The notes under the pieces are model-generated. The model worked only from the letters and a program-made list of their open reading frames with translations. It was not told the origin of the DNA and did not search any database. A stretch of DNA of 64,000 nt from Dysidea avara (lineage: Eukaryota; Porifera; Demospongiae; Dictyoceratida; Dysideidae), in the NCBI RefSeq assembly GCF_963678975.1, contig NC_089281.1, positions 22,621,375 through 22,685,374 on the forward strand, in the 5' to 3' direction. Below are positions 1 through 10,974 of this stretch, piece after piece (position 1 is the first letter of the stretch; every line of letters starts with the position of its first letter). A program made the translations under genes and the position numbers.

Positions 1-421
1 AGGAGAAGATGTAATCTTATGGTTCATAACCTTCCCGAACCTGTACAATCTTCTGTTCAATCTGCTGACACCAAAACAATTGAGGAATTAATAAAAGACA
101 AGTTATCAGTCTCCGATGCTAAGATTTGCAAAGTATTAAGGCTTGGCAAACATAGCCCCACAATCTATCTTAGTTGTAGTTGATGATGAAAAGACAAAAT
201 GGATTTGTTTAAAACGTGCACCTAGACTCAAGAATGATCCTACTTTCCAAAAGGTTTATTTATCTCCTGACTTGACCCTGCAAGAAAGGAAAAAGAATAA
301 GAAGCTTTACACTGAACTTAAAAGTTGTAGAGACAAGGGTGAAAAAGATATTGTAATTAGACGTGGCTGTATTGTGAAGAGGAGAGATACAAAGAACCAG
401 CAGACCATCTTGGACTTTTAG
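1..421 (+). pseudogene. CR1/L2-like non-LTR retrotransposon ORF1 C-terminal fragment, frameshifted
   Basis: Open reading begins at the window edge in frame 1 (RRCNLMVHNLPEP, then a KVLRLGKH motif) and continues in frame 2 from about 143 (WICLKRAPRLKND, YLSPDLTLQERKKNKKLYTE, VIRRGCIVKRR) to a stop at 419-421. This series of motifs is typical of the ORF1 nucleic-acid-binding protein of CR1/L2-type retrotransposons in invertebrates. The two parts overlap near 141-165 and join only if a one-base indel is assumed, so the copy is broken. No reverse transcriptase follows: the next 1.3 kb holds no matching ORF. The left part lies outside the window. Family assignment is from remembered motifs, hence moderate confidence. 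Confidence 0.6.
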
Positions 422-1754
422 TTGTATTGTATTTGATTATTGCAGAATCGTCATTGTATGATGGAGCAATTTACAATTAAATAAATAATTTTTTTTGACA
501 TTTATATTTTGTACACCTTCTTTACCTCATGGGGAATGCTCTATTAGAGTATTTCGATCCCATGAATATACACTTGCTTGATTTTTGCTTATAAATTTGT
601 CGCTGTAACTTTATTGATATTCAAACTATCAAAAGGCACTGCTACGATGATCAGCTTATCTACACATCACTATACTTGGTTTACCCTGTAGCCGTGACAG
701 AAGTTTGATCTTTTTATGTGAATAAACACTCATAACTCCTTAGATATTCATCAGATTCACAGCAAACTTGGTACATGAATCCACCTTAACATGCTTTTCA
801 TTTGTGTGAAAGATCAAGGCAATCGAGTTGCAAATTTGCATTTTATAGCAACTTTTGAAAATGTGCAAAATAAATCATAGCCCTGTACAGGATAAAAAGA
901 AAAAAACGAAGAAATTAAAAAGAAACTTTGAACGCCCATATCTTGCAACTGGCTGCTGCAAATTTAATCAAATTTGCTGCATAGCCTACCCTACCTGGTG
1001 GATAGCTATAATGAAAAAATGGTGTGCTTTGGAGAAGGGGCCATGGAGCTATGCACACATGAAAAAGCTGTTTTCTTTCTTCCTGTCAATATACTCACGG
1101 TGTGGTACACCAGCTTTCTTAGCCACATAACACACTACTGTGTGTCTTGATATAACTATAAGGTAAAGTCCTTGCTGCTTTAAAAATGCAAATAATATTA
1201 GTCTTTATCCGCATGATTCCACCCACAATTGAGTTCACTGAGATGTGTGCATCAATTATGCTTTAAAGCTTTAAATAAATAAGTATCCTGCTGCATTTAT
1301 ATAATAAATATAACTTCAGACCTCACACATAGGCTTGTGCCATTACACAACCATGATAGGCTAGCAAAAGCATTGAGCATTATGTCAGCATAATAGGATA
1401 ATTTTCAAGAAAAATGCACAATGAACATGCCAAAAATACAGCAAAACATGACCACACTACTGCATTTCATATCAAGAAAATGTGCAATGTTATTAGTATT
1501 ATTGTTTATTCACACTATCAGGATACTCTAATAGAGCAGTCACCTAGCTATTATAATACAGGAGTCAGTAAAGGCTGATATACTCGAATAAAACAGTCAA
1601 CTCTAAACCATAACCATAATTTTGAGCACAGTAGACTGGATATTTTAGCACTGCTCAAAACCATAATAGGCTATTTTCAATGCATAATTGGCTCAAGTCT
1701 ACTCACACGTATTATGATGTTAACCAGTCATAGCGTGACTTTGTTACTGTACAG
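422..1754. other. Non-coding AT-rich stretch, probably dispersed-repeat sequence
   Basis: I see no supported gene here. An open frame at 855-1130 has a lysine-rich start and no domain I recognise. The text between about 600 and 1150 reads like a decayed dispersed repeat, ending near 1143 with TACTGTGTGTCTTGAT, but with no second copy in this window I cannot delimit it. A CTCTAATAGAGCAGTCA motif at about 1527 recurs at about 17464. Confidence 0.3.
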
Positions 1755-2138
1755 GTGACTTCACTGACAACCCAACTGGAGGAGATGACTATAAGTAGCA
1801 AGGAGCTGAGAAGAGAGAATGATATCCTGCAGATTCATAATGACGGTTTGAAGGTGGAGGTTGATAGTCTGAAGGAGGAGGTTGATGGTCTGAAGGTGGA
1901 GAATAACAGTCTGAAGGAGGAGGTTGATGGTCTGAAAGTGGAGGTTGATGGTCTGAAGGTGGAGAATAGTGGTCTGAAGGAGGAGGTTGATGGTCTGAAG
2001 GTGAAAAAGTGTGGTTTAAATGCTGGGGTTGATGCATTAAAATTGGAAAATAATGGTCTTAATATGGAGAACACTAGACTGAAGACAAAAGTCAAGAATG
2101 AAGCTACTCAATTGAAAGTTAATAAGCGATATGTACAG
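1755..2138 (+). CDS. Internal coiled-coil exon made of 21-bp heptad repeats
   Basis: The exon is 384 bp (128 codons, phase 0 at both ends), bounded by a CTGTACAG acceptor ending at 1754 and a CAG/GTTAGC donor at 2138-2139. Residues ~30-85 are eight near-identical seven-residue units of the type DGLKVEV, DGLKEEV and SGLKEEV, each encoded by 21 bp. Leucine falls at a fixed heptad position with acidic and lysine residues around it, so the product should form a long parallel coiled coil. The flanks (LRRENDILQ, LKLENNGLNMENTRLK) continue the heptads. It may belong to the kelch gene whose last exon is at 13104-13575 on the same strand, since coiled-coil plus kelch proteins occur in sponges. That link is inference, because no connecting exon was found in the intervening 11 kb. 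The minus-strand proline-rich ORFs here are shadows of the repeat. Confidence 0.6.
1849..2010 (+). repeat. 21-bp coding minisatellite
   Basis: About eight tandem copies of a 21-bp unit around GGTCTGAAGG (variants GTGGAG or GAGGAG in the second half) lie inside the coiled-coil exon. The unit length equals one heptad, so copy-number changes keep both reading frame and coiled-coil register. Confidence 0.85.
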
Positions 2139-3200
2139 GTTAGCCATTGTTTGGTTGCAACTTGAATAAATACACATACACACATAATGTGTTTGCTTGG
2201 TTAAACGCTGTGGTGTATATTACCTTAGTTCTAAAAATCGATGTGGCGACTATTGAATTTAACCACCATTTGATGGTCGAAAATGATTTTGCAACCCATA
2301 TTTTCAAAATCAATCATTGTACCATTTGAGTGCGGCTATTATTGAAGGTACAGCAGCATTTAATCAAGTAAATATGGTATGTGACCAAATTTTTGAAAAT
2401 CGTCAATCTATGTACCAGAGTTCATAATACAAAAATGGAGCTCTGGACGCATACACCAGTGAAGTTCACTTTTCACCATGAATGGATAGCCACACCAGTA
2501 CACTACACATTTACACCACAGCCATGCCAATCTACCATTCCGCTAATTTGCTTAGGCTGCTTTTCACTAGTTGATTTCTAGAGACATGGACAGCCTTGGA
2601 CAGTTGCCCAGGTATTTTCTACATGTATTTCTTCATTTTCAGTGGCACAGGTAGTCTTGAGAGCCCAATATTAAGGCTGGATGACCTACTTGGCCTTTTT
2701 CTACTAATATACCAATTTTGCACCTACCACCACCACCCAAAGCAAGCAAGCTATTGATATAGCCATGATTTTGAGCAACTTTTTTTCATGACGGTATTTG
2801 TAACACAAGCACATCACCATGGACTAAACACTATACATTCACAGTGATTCATAGCTTTTTCAGGATTAAAATGTTTAAAATCGTGTGTCTCACATGTGCA
2901 TAGGTCAGCGATTTTATAAAATTAGGTTAAATATACATATTTTGCTATTTTTGAATCCTTATAAATACTTTGTAAATCATGAATACATGGTTATCTTGCA
3001 TGAATATAGTCAAACCTCATAAAATTTTAGTATCCACCGCTTTACTAAGACCACTCATTATAGTGGTCATGTCAAATAGTTGCAAAAGAGTTTAATGACC
3101 TTGTAAATAAGGCTACTTTATGCTGAAGTCATTATTGTGGTTCAGTTAAGGATCTTTTCTCTATTGTTTACTTAAAATATAAGATATATAATTTCCCTCA
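2139..3200. other. Presumed intron, nothing recognised
   Basis: This AT-rich sequence follows the donor of the coiled-coil exon. The open frames of 60-66 codons have no recognisable domain and are not bounded by convincing splice sites. Confidence 0.3.
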
Positions 3201-3221
3201 TACTGTGAGTATTGGGATCTT

Positions 3222-3351
3222 ACACACACACACACACACACGCACACGCACACACGCACACACACGCACACACACGCACGCACACACACACACGCACACA
3301 CACACACACACACACACGCACGCACACACACACACACGCACGCACGCACAC
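3222..3351. repeat. (CA)n/(CACG)n microsatellite
   Basis: This is ~130 bp of CA dinucleotides interspersed with CACGCACG. Open frames on both strands through it (poly-His/Thr and poly-Cys/Val) are artefacts of the repeat. Confidence 0.95.
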
Positions 3352-3486
3352 TCAAATTTATCAACTTTCACAATTCATGGCTTTACATAGATACTGTATA
3401 TATTGACTTGAAGTTTGTTTAGCAGTAAGCGACAACATAGCTTGATGTAAGTAGAACATTTCAGACTTGTATGTTTACATAATTAG

Positions 3487-3488
3487 TG

Positions 3489-3531
<43 letters not shown>

Positions 3532-3546
3532 ATGCGTGTGTGTGTG
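3487..3546. repeat. (TG)n/(TGCG)n microsatellite
   Basis: About 60 bp of TG and GTGCGTGCG repeats. The tract is complementary to the CA/CG tract that ends 135 bp upstream, so the two could pair as hairpin arms. Confidence 0.95.
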
Positions 3547-3886
3547 GAAGACCACTTTTGCAAATCCAGTCACATATTGTCCATACTGATGTTGTACACT
3601 GGCTTCTATAGCACACTACATCAATGGCTGATTAGCCACTTCCTGTTCATCCTCAGTCTAAACAACAAGGAACCTCTGTATCTCACAATAAAGACACCAG
3701 GAAGCCAAGTGTGAGTGGATTACCATTTTGAGTATACATGCAAAGCTGCATGGTGGAAGTACTATGACAGATACAGACTATTATTGTTTCAGTATTAGAT
3801 ATTTGTGACCCACTGAGGGAAACCTGACTTGTTGGCATTTTTTCTTGAAATTCTTTTATATATGACTTCTTTGTTGTCTAGAGGGA

Positions 3887-4853
3887 ATGATAGTACTGTA
3901 TAGTAGGGACCACAAAGGTGTGGGCATGGCCCACAAAAACATCACCCAAAAACCAGTCTCACTTTTCCCTGATGACAATGAAGCAGTATTGGTAAGCCCA
4001 AACAAGCCTTCAGATTGACCCGTCAACAGGTTGCTATAGAATTTTAAAAAGTTTATTTAGCAGAATTTTCTACTGACTGACTGAGTAACTGACTGGCTGA
4101 TGCCTTCAAACAAACGTAACTCGATAACGGCTAAGGTTACAGGCTTGATTTTTTCACTGTTCAACATCGCTTCAGCCCAAGAGGTGCCTTTTGGCATACC
4201 GCAGCACGTACAATGCATTCTTGATGGACTTACCAGTGTCCTCCTTTGTGTCCCATTCATCTTTGCTGACAGCAAAAAACTTTTGATTTGGCGGTAGCAC
4301 GTGATGGCTTCCCTTCATAACGGAAATCGTCCATATTGTTCATAGTGGCTACTTTAATTGCAGAGGTGCTTTTTGAACAGTTCTTGATTCGTAATGCTGT
4401 GTAATGGGGTGAATATAGCTGACAACGAAGCGTAATGGATACTTCACTTTTCAGGCGATAATTGATAGCTGGGGTGTGCGGCACCATTTCTTTCTTTTGA
4501 TGTAGTATGTATGCATGGGTTCACCAGTCATAATATTTTATTTTACAAAAAAGTTAACAAACATGTACAGGTACACAAAAATTGGAATTTTCAACTAGAG
4601 TAGCGACCATAACATATCAATAAAAAGTATACTGAAACAAGCTGGACTATATAGTGCATGATATTAAATCACAGTTAAACAATAAGAAGTGTTATATCCC
4701 TACTGTGCATTTCCATTATGGTATCTTGAGCACAGTAGGGATATAACACTTCTTATTGTTTTAATATCGTGCACTACTCCAGCTTGTTTCAGTACTTTTT
4801 ATTGATGCGCTATGGTCTCTACTCTAGTTGAAAATTCCAATTTTTTTGTGTAC
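3887..4853 (-). mobile_element. Composite repeat family, copy A (palindrome plus ORF-bearing module)
   Basis: Read on the minus strand, this copy runs from a ~280-bp palindrome (4572-4853) through a short AT linker into a ~600-bp module that ends near GTGGTCCCTACTAT. The module is shared with 5580-5950, 40630-40990, 41305-42230 and 53309-54233. Shared landmarks are GACTGGTGAACCCA at the module start, a GACTGACTGA or CAGTCAGTCA run near the end, and a weakly conserved reading frame (peptides [46 protein letters not shown]). I found no transposase and cannot name a superfamily. Confidence 0.75.
4572..4853. repeat. ~280-bp near-perfect palindromic MITE, copy A
   Basis: The arms begin TTGGAATTTTCAACTAGAG and are repeated inverted at 4821-4844. 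The inner arms carry AAGAAGTGTTATATCCCTAC and its complement around a short centre. Two further copies occur at 41305-41582 and 53309-53579. Confidence 0.9.
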
Positions 4854-5145
4854 TTGTAGTTATAGTGATAGGCAGCAAGAAGAAAACAGAAGTATGCAAA
4901 CAAGTCGAGTTTTCACTCAGCGGGTCACATTTTACTTAGTATGGTTAAGTATTTATGGATTCAAAATTTTGCTCTAGTATAGTATAGTGAAAGTGTTAGG
5001 CCTACTACTTTATCATATGTAGTAATACTATTTGAAACTGACGTACTATATAGTATACATTTTATTGCCAAGAGTATGTAGATACATAATACTCATGTAC
5101 TCTTGTTACTACTAACCCTTTAGTATTGACAAGTAGAAGGAATTT

Positions 5146-5358
5146 TAAGTTCAAATAGGGATCATATAAATGAAAAGTAGTGAAACAAGGGAGGTTACCT
5201 AGACCTGAAGATATACTAGTGGACATTTAAACCCTAATTCAGCTATTTTATACCTATGACTGAATCATGAATAAAGTTCCACTAGTATATCTTCAAGTGT
5301 AGCCCGACCTCCCTTGTTTCACTACTTTTGATTTCTATGATCCCTACAATTGAACTTA
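5146..5358. mobile_element. Palindromic MITE, AAAAGTAGTGAAACAAG family, copy 1
   Basis: The terminal inverted repeats begin near TAAGTTCAA and TAGGGATCAT and continue through AAAAGTAGTGAAACAAGGG. The arms are ~75 bp with a short centre. A related element lies at 16511-16727. No target duplication could be set with confidence. Confidence 0.75.
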
Positions 5359-5579
5359 TTAACATTGTTCATCTTTCCTCTTGTTTTTTGTAACATTTTT
5401 ATGACTAGTGAGCTCATGCATATACCACATCAAAAAGAAAATGCTTTCATCTGAATGTATACCCCCAACTATCAGTAACTGGAAGTGATGCGGTTATTGA
5501 CTTCATTTTAGTATGTTCAGCCCATTACAAATGAAGATTACTACAGGTAGTACCTCGACTTGACATCTTGAGCTGTCAG

Positions 5580-5950
5580 CAAAGAAAGACACAAACCAGA
5601 ATGCATGTATTATATGTACTACCAAAAGGCACCTCTTAGGCTAAAGTGACGTCAAGCAGTGAAAAAAATATCAAGCCTGAAGCCTCAGCCGTTATTGAGT
5701 TACACTTGTCTGATGGCATCAGTCAGTCAATCAATCAGTCAGTCAATCAATCAGTCAGTCAGTATTGGTGAGTTCAACTAAATTAAAAATTTCATAGCAA
5801 CCTGTTGGAAGTATTTTCTGATCACACTTTTGGGCTTGGTTATACCTCACCAATATACTACCACCATGAAGGTATTGTGTGAGGCTGGTTTCTAGGCAAT
5901 ATTTTATTGTGAAAAGTGCAAACCTCCATGATCCCTAATATGCACACACT
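5580..5950 (+). mobile_element. Composite repeat family, partial copy B (no palindrome)
   Basis: This copy contains the downstream half of the module: CAAAAGGCACCTCTTAGGC, the sequence GCCGTTATTGAGTTACACTT, a CAGT/CAAT run at 5720-5762, then the GAGGCTGGTTT end. The 5' half and the palindrome are absent. Confidence 0.7.
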
Positions 5951-6065
5951 ACTATATACTGTACCATATTAATTCAGTGATGACAGTTTAAGTAGACGTA
6001 GTAATTATATATTTCAAAGCTTTGTAAAAAGATTCCCTTAATCTACATACCATGATAATGCTACC

Positions 6066-7010
6066 ATAGATATTATACGTAACATGGATTGGAAACGTGC
6101 CTCGTTACGGTGCACTAGTTTTAAAGATGTTGACAACCTGTTCACGCCTTTTTCTCTTGGTTATGTAATAGTGTAGACGTTAATTTCACATTGTTGGTGT
6201 GTTATGTTGTGTACTGAACAAGAACACGGGCATGTTTGCTGATATCAGAGGCAATAATACCATTGGTGACAGGAGGATAGTGGCAGGTGACTATCAGCTT
6301 ATATCTCAGCAGCGCTGCTATTAACCAACTAGTGATGGCCGTATTTGCATTGCCTATTAAATACTTGGTATGTTACAACAAAGCTTTAGCTGAAGTCTTG
6401 CTCTGTTAGGGTAAAATAATTTAATACAAAATGTAGCACCTCTTTTGGCTTTGTTTTATTGAAGCGGAAGAGCTATACAGTAATACAACCATATCTGAGT
6501 AATCTATTTACATTGTACCTGTTATAAGTGGTGCAAGCAACAGAATAGAAGTGGTGCTGAACATTTAGTTTCTTCAGGGAAATTACAAAACTGTTCTGTA
6601 ACACCATAATTCAATTTAACAACAAGAATTTTGCCAACCATATCTGAGTAGTCTATTTACATTGTACCTGTTATAAGTGGTGCAAGCAACAGAATAGAAG
6701 TAGTGCTGAACATTTAGTTTCTTCAGGGAAATTACAAAACTGTTCTGTAACACCATAATTCAATTTAACAAGAATTTTGCCACCCTACTGTTACCAAGAG
6801 CCGATGTGTCTAACCAGGCTAGCCTCCAGTTAATGTAGGTGGTAATTTATCCAGCTGTAAATGGCAAACACCACTTCGTAGCTTACAAGAGAGCAAAATA
6901 CTCCAGCTGTAATAACCTAATTTATTTCGCTGATTGTAATGAGGACAGAAAACATTTATCAACACGCATTTATATGCATGTTTCCAATCCATGTTACGTA
7001 TAATATCTAT
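6066..7010. mobile_element. 945-bp non-autonomous DNA transposon with 31-bp perfect terminal inverted repeats
   Basis: Bases 6066-6096 (beginning ATAGATATTATACGTAACAT) are repeated exactly in inverse orientation at 6980-7010. No long ORF lies between them. The interior includes a 149-bp direct tandem duplication (6488-6782). Target duplications are not obvious, so the superfamily is open. Confidence 0.75.
6488..6782. repeat. 149-bp tandem duplication inside the 6.1-7.0 kb element
   Basis: The two units start ACCATATCTGAGTA at 6488 and 6637. They differ by a few substitutions and by three bases near the end (AACAACAAG against AACAAG). Confidence 0.9.
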
Positions 7011-7323
7011 ACTGTTAAAGTGACTGTTCTATTAGAGTAGCCTAAAGTGTACGTTCTATTAGAGTATTTTAACTGAGCTCTGTATATAAATGTATGGGCT
7101 TGAATGTTTCCATTATCCAAACACACCTAGGGCCCAATGAGTGGAGGGACCACTGTAATGGGGAATGGACTTTATGACAATAAGCAACGCAGTGTGAAAT
7201 GGTGGATCTAGCATGGGGCATTTGGGGCAAATGCCTCCCTCCCCTTGTGGAGGAACAAAGTAAAAACAGCTGTCAGTGTGTCACCTAGCACCTTTGTGCG
7301 TCTCTAAAATAATTATCGTGTTT

Positions 7324-7474
7324 TGAGGTATAGTGGTGGACTGCTCGAGTAAGCTACACGTGTTCGCACTCAGTAAGCCTGTCTTAATGTGTTAGAAGCA
7401 TGCATGCTCACATATCTACAGCAATGGCAATTACAACAATAATAATATAAATGTCTGTCAGTCAATACTTGACA
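7324..7474 (-). repeat. BEL/Pao 3' LTR
   Basis: This 151-bp LTR is paired with 11437-11587 at about 96% identity by eye. It has TG/CA ends, and a purine-rich TGGAGGA lies just internal on the minus strand, in the polypurine-tract position. Confidence 0.9.
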
Positions 7475-8127
7475 TCCTCCAGGGGGGGTGAGGGAGTGGA
7501 TCCACTGCTGCACTCTTTGACGTCCTCGCAGGGCGGCTTGGTGAACAGGTCGTTGAGGTAGTTGGGTTGGTGTTGTTGCTGTCTCTCCCGTACTGTCCAT
7601 AGTGGACTGTTCTGCTTCCTTGACCTCCAAAGGGTATAGTTTGGTGATTGGCCGATTGGTCTTCCCAGTGGATGTTTTCACATTGGCCGAGCGGATGAAT
7701 CCATCTTCTCCCTTATTGATCTCTTCAATGATGGCCAACTTCCATTGTATCCTGGGGGTGTTGTCGTGAATCAATACGACATCTCCCACCTTCACCTTCT
7801 GCATGTTGGAGCCTGTTGTTCAATGAAACTCATGTGCGCAGTCAGGTACTCTGTCTTCCATCTATTCCAAAAGTGTGAGAGTAGTAAAACCTGGGTTTTC
7901 ACACTTCTCCTCAAGTCTGTGGTCTCACCATATGTCGGGTCATCCAGTTCATCATCTTGGACATTGTGGTGTGGCAAGGTAACTATTGGTCCACCATGCA
8001 GCAGATGAGCAGGGGTAATTGGTCCAATATCATTGGCATCTGATGATACATATGTGAGCAGCGGGTTATTAAGTACCGCTTCCACTTCAGTTGTCATGGT
8101 TTGGAGGCTCTCCAAGGTGGTGTGCAT
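7475..8127 (-). pseudogene. BEL/Pao integrase C-terminal and DUF5641-like region
   Basis: Two overlapping minus-strand frames, 7792-8127 and 7370-7804, hold GPITPAHLLHGG, HFWNRWKTEYL, VKVGDVVLIHDNTPRIQWKL and NRPITKLYPLEV. These are characteristic of the region after the integrase core in Pao polyproteins. The change of frame at about 7800 is a disabling indel. The tail reaches the polypurine tract. Confidence 0.85.
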
Positions 8128-9163
8128 TTGGCCTAGTACCTTCTTCAGTATTGACTTGGTGAGTCTGATGAGCCGTTCCCAAAATCCTCCAAATCATGGG
8201 GCTCATTTGGGAATAAAGCGCCACTCAACACCTCGTCTGGCTAAGTCTTCTGTCAGTGCTGCAGATGTGAATAGCTTCTGCAGCTCCTCCGCCGCTGCTT
8301 GATAGGTGGCTGCGTTATCTGACTGCATCAGTCGTGGGGTTGATCTCTGGCTGGCGAATCTACGAAATGCCTGTAAAAATACTGTAGGGTTAGATCAACA
8401 ACAACTTCTAAATGTATTGCTCTGGATACCACACAAGTGAAGAGGCAAATGTAAACCTTATGCTCTCCAGTGCCACTACAGTTATACAGGGCCCCTGTAA
8501 AATCCATGCCAGTAACTTCAAAGGGGCGTGTGGCATTCACCCGATCCTTGACTAGTGGAGGTGGGTCTGGAGCAGCATAAGGTTTACCTGCAACTCTCTT
8601 GCAGATGATACACTTGCTGATGAGTGATTGCACTCGTTGTCTGCCTGAGGGTATCCAGTAGTGTTGGCGTAGCAATGTTAGTGTTGCGTTGACGCCACTG
8701 TGATGTAGTTGTGTGTGTGCTTGTATATCACCAAGTTAGTGAAGTGATGCTTCGATGGCAGAAGGTATGGAAACCTCGCCAACTCAGACAACAGGGCATT
8801 GTGTATTTGCCCACCACACCTAAGTAGCATGTCCTTGTCCAAGAACAACCTCAACTGTTGTATTAATGGCAGCCTCTGTGATAGTGATTGCAGGTTCTGA
8901 ACTTCTGCTGGGAAATGATCATGTTGAACAGCATGGATCCACTTTACTGTAGCTACTGCAAGTTCTGTTGGTGACAAATGTGTGTCTGTTGTGATGGGGG
9001 ATGTGCGTCTGGCACTGTTGGCAAACCGCAGTATGTATGCAGTGACCGCTAGCAGCTTGGTTAGTTTGCTGCAATCGTTGATGTTGATAATCCTTGCCAC
9101 TCCTTGCCACTGAGGCTGGGGGGTTATGGTTGGTCTTAGTGTGGTCACTGTGTACCTGGTCAA
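8128..9163 (-). pseudogene. BEL/Pao integrase zinc-binding and core region, broken
   Basis: The frames 8678-9163 (KWIHAVQHDHFPAEVQNLQS, FPYLLPSKHHFTNL) and 8328-8675 (HYWIPSGRQRVQSLISKCIICKR, here split by wording: HYWIP, then CIICKR, then FEVTGMDFTGALY, VSRAIHLEVV) encode the H..H/C..C zinc-binding part and the start of the integrase core. Frame changes at about 9163, 8676 and 8328, with an undefined stretch at 8128-8327, show the gene is non-functional. Confidence 0.85.
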
Positions 9164-9762
9164 TGCATTCTAGTTCTAGACAGGCTCTGCAGGGTCCCAG
9201 GTTGGCCAGGCAGACTGTGTAGGCAACCATGTTGGACTATGTACCAGAGATCTGACGATCTGAGCTGCTCAGCAGTAATACCTTGATCAGCTGGGTTGTC
9301 TGCTGAGGGACAGTACTTCCAGCAGGTAGATGTTGTGCGGATCTCTTCAACTCTATTGGTAATGAATGCTTGTAGTGGCTTGTGACTGGCTATCCAGTGC
9401 AGGACAATCTGACTGTCTGACCACAGCTGCACAGTACAGTCAAGGCTTAAGGATGTCTTGACAGAGGAGCTAAGTTTAGCTGCAAGCATAGCAGCCTTCA
9501 ACTCAAACCTTGGCAAAGTTAGTTGCTTAAGTGGAGCAGCCCTTGACTTCGACATGATGAATGAAGGTAAGCCTTGGTCCTGCTGGATGTATGCCACAGC
9601 TCTGTAAGCTTTAAGGCTGGCATCAGCAAACACATGTAGATAAGTGTGCGTACTCTGAGGTGTCAATAATGAAGCAGTATACTTGCAGGGAAACGGTAGC
9701 ATAGTAGCATTTGTGATGGCATCTGAAATAACTTTCCACCTGGCAAGAAGATCGTCATTCAA
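9160..9762 (-). pseudogene. BEL/Pao RNase H region
   Basis: This minus-strand open frame contains VFADASLKAYRAVAYI, LPRFELKAAMLAAKL, VQLWSDSQIVLHWIASH and FITNRVEEIR, the RNase H-like region that follows Pao reverse transcriptases. It is in the same frame as the reverse transcriptase block upstream but is separated from it by an in-frame TAG at 9772-9774. Confidence 0.88.
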
Positions 9763-9771
9763 TGTGGTGTT

Positions 9772-10974
9772 CTAGCTAATGTGCTCCTGCCATAGTTGCT
9801 GAAGGAATAGTTTGGCAGAAATTGTGACTGGTGATATCAAGCCAAGTGGATCAAACACAGTCGAGGACCATCGCAAGATTTTTCGTTTGGTGACTACAGG
9901 TGAGTTTCCACTACTTGTACATGGGAATAGATGAATTGAATCTGTTTGGGTGTTCCAGATTAAACCAAGTACCTTCACTGGGTTGGTGGTTTCAGCGACC
10001 TTGTGTTGTAGTGCAGTAGTCTGGAGCAGTGGGCTGTTTGAGGACCACGAACATAAATTGAATCCCGCACTGCTTAGCACAGATCTAGATTCAGTGAAGT
10101 ACTGGATGGCAGCTTCTTCACTTTTACACCCGGACACTAAGTTGTCCACATACAAGTTGTGGAGTAGATCCTCAGATGTTGCACTAACATTCTGTGTGAG
10201 ATGAAACTTGCATGAATGGGGAGCTAGTAGCTCCGAACAACACCACTTTGAATCGGTAGGTAACAAAGGAATTACTAGCATTGCTGGTATCTGACAGTCA
10301 TAGGAATCTCGTGTAATCCTGGTCAGTCTCATCTAAGAAGACATGGAGAAAGGCTTTCTCAATGTCTGCTGAAAGGCCAAAGGGGTGTTGTCGGAACCGC
10401 AGAAGGATGGCACTGAGATTGTTGAGAAAGGGGGGACCTGCATGGAGACAATCGTTAAAACTAGGGGAGCTACAAGACTGTTTAAGCTGCAGTCGTACAC
10501 TATTCTAATCGGAGTGGTGCTAGACTCTTTCCTCACCGGATGGTGTGGGATGTAGTTGTTTCTACAATTAGTGTCAGCCACTCATTCAACGAAACCTTTC
10601 TGTTCTTGCTGTGCTATGATTGCCCCATACTGTTTCAATAGATCTGATGTTTTGGCCAGTCGGTAAGCCATGGATCTGGTTCGCCTAGAACACACTGAAA
10701 AATTTGATGGTAGAGGAGGATGGTTTTCCTTCCACGGAAAACGAAGGCTGTAGGCACCATCTGGTCTTACTGTAATGTGTGTGCTCATGTACTGCTGGAG
10801 AAAGGAATCCTGCATGTGTTCATCAGTGCTGGATTCTGACTGCCAGAAACCTTGGTCATGTGTAGAGTGACTAGTGGAATGACCACTGAATGTTGGCAGG
10901 GATTGTTTTGGGAGTCGAGTGACGGCTTGGGGTACCCTACTTATATCACCCAGTGAGTGTGTGCTTGTACTCAC
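9772..10974 (-). pseudogene. BEL/Pao reverse transcriptase region, broken
   Basis: The frames 10582-10974 (YSLRFPWKENHPPLPSNF, LLKQYGAIIAQQEQKGFVE), 10333-10581 (YIPHHPVRKESSTTPIRIVY) and 9772-10332 (LLHNLYVDNLVSG, KVLGLIWNTQTDSIHL, FDPLGLISPVTISAKLFLQ) follow the fingers-palm order of Pao reverse transcriptases. The YVDN motif stands at the YVDD position. At least two stops or frame changes interrupt the sequence. Confidence 0.88.

Noticed and set aside
855..1130. 91-codon ORF beginning with a lysine-rich stretch
   Set aside because: Looks like chance translation of decayed repeat sequence. No domain or splice context.
1789..2095. Two minus-strand ORFs rich in Pro/Ser and Phe/Ser
   Set aside because: They are antisense shadows of the 21-bp repeats in the coiled-coil exon, which has matching splice sites on the plus strand.
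3161..3406. Poly-His/Thr and poly-Cys/Val ORFs
   Set aside because: They arise from the CA/CG microsatellite. The same applies to 30957-31420.
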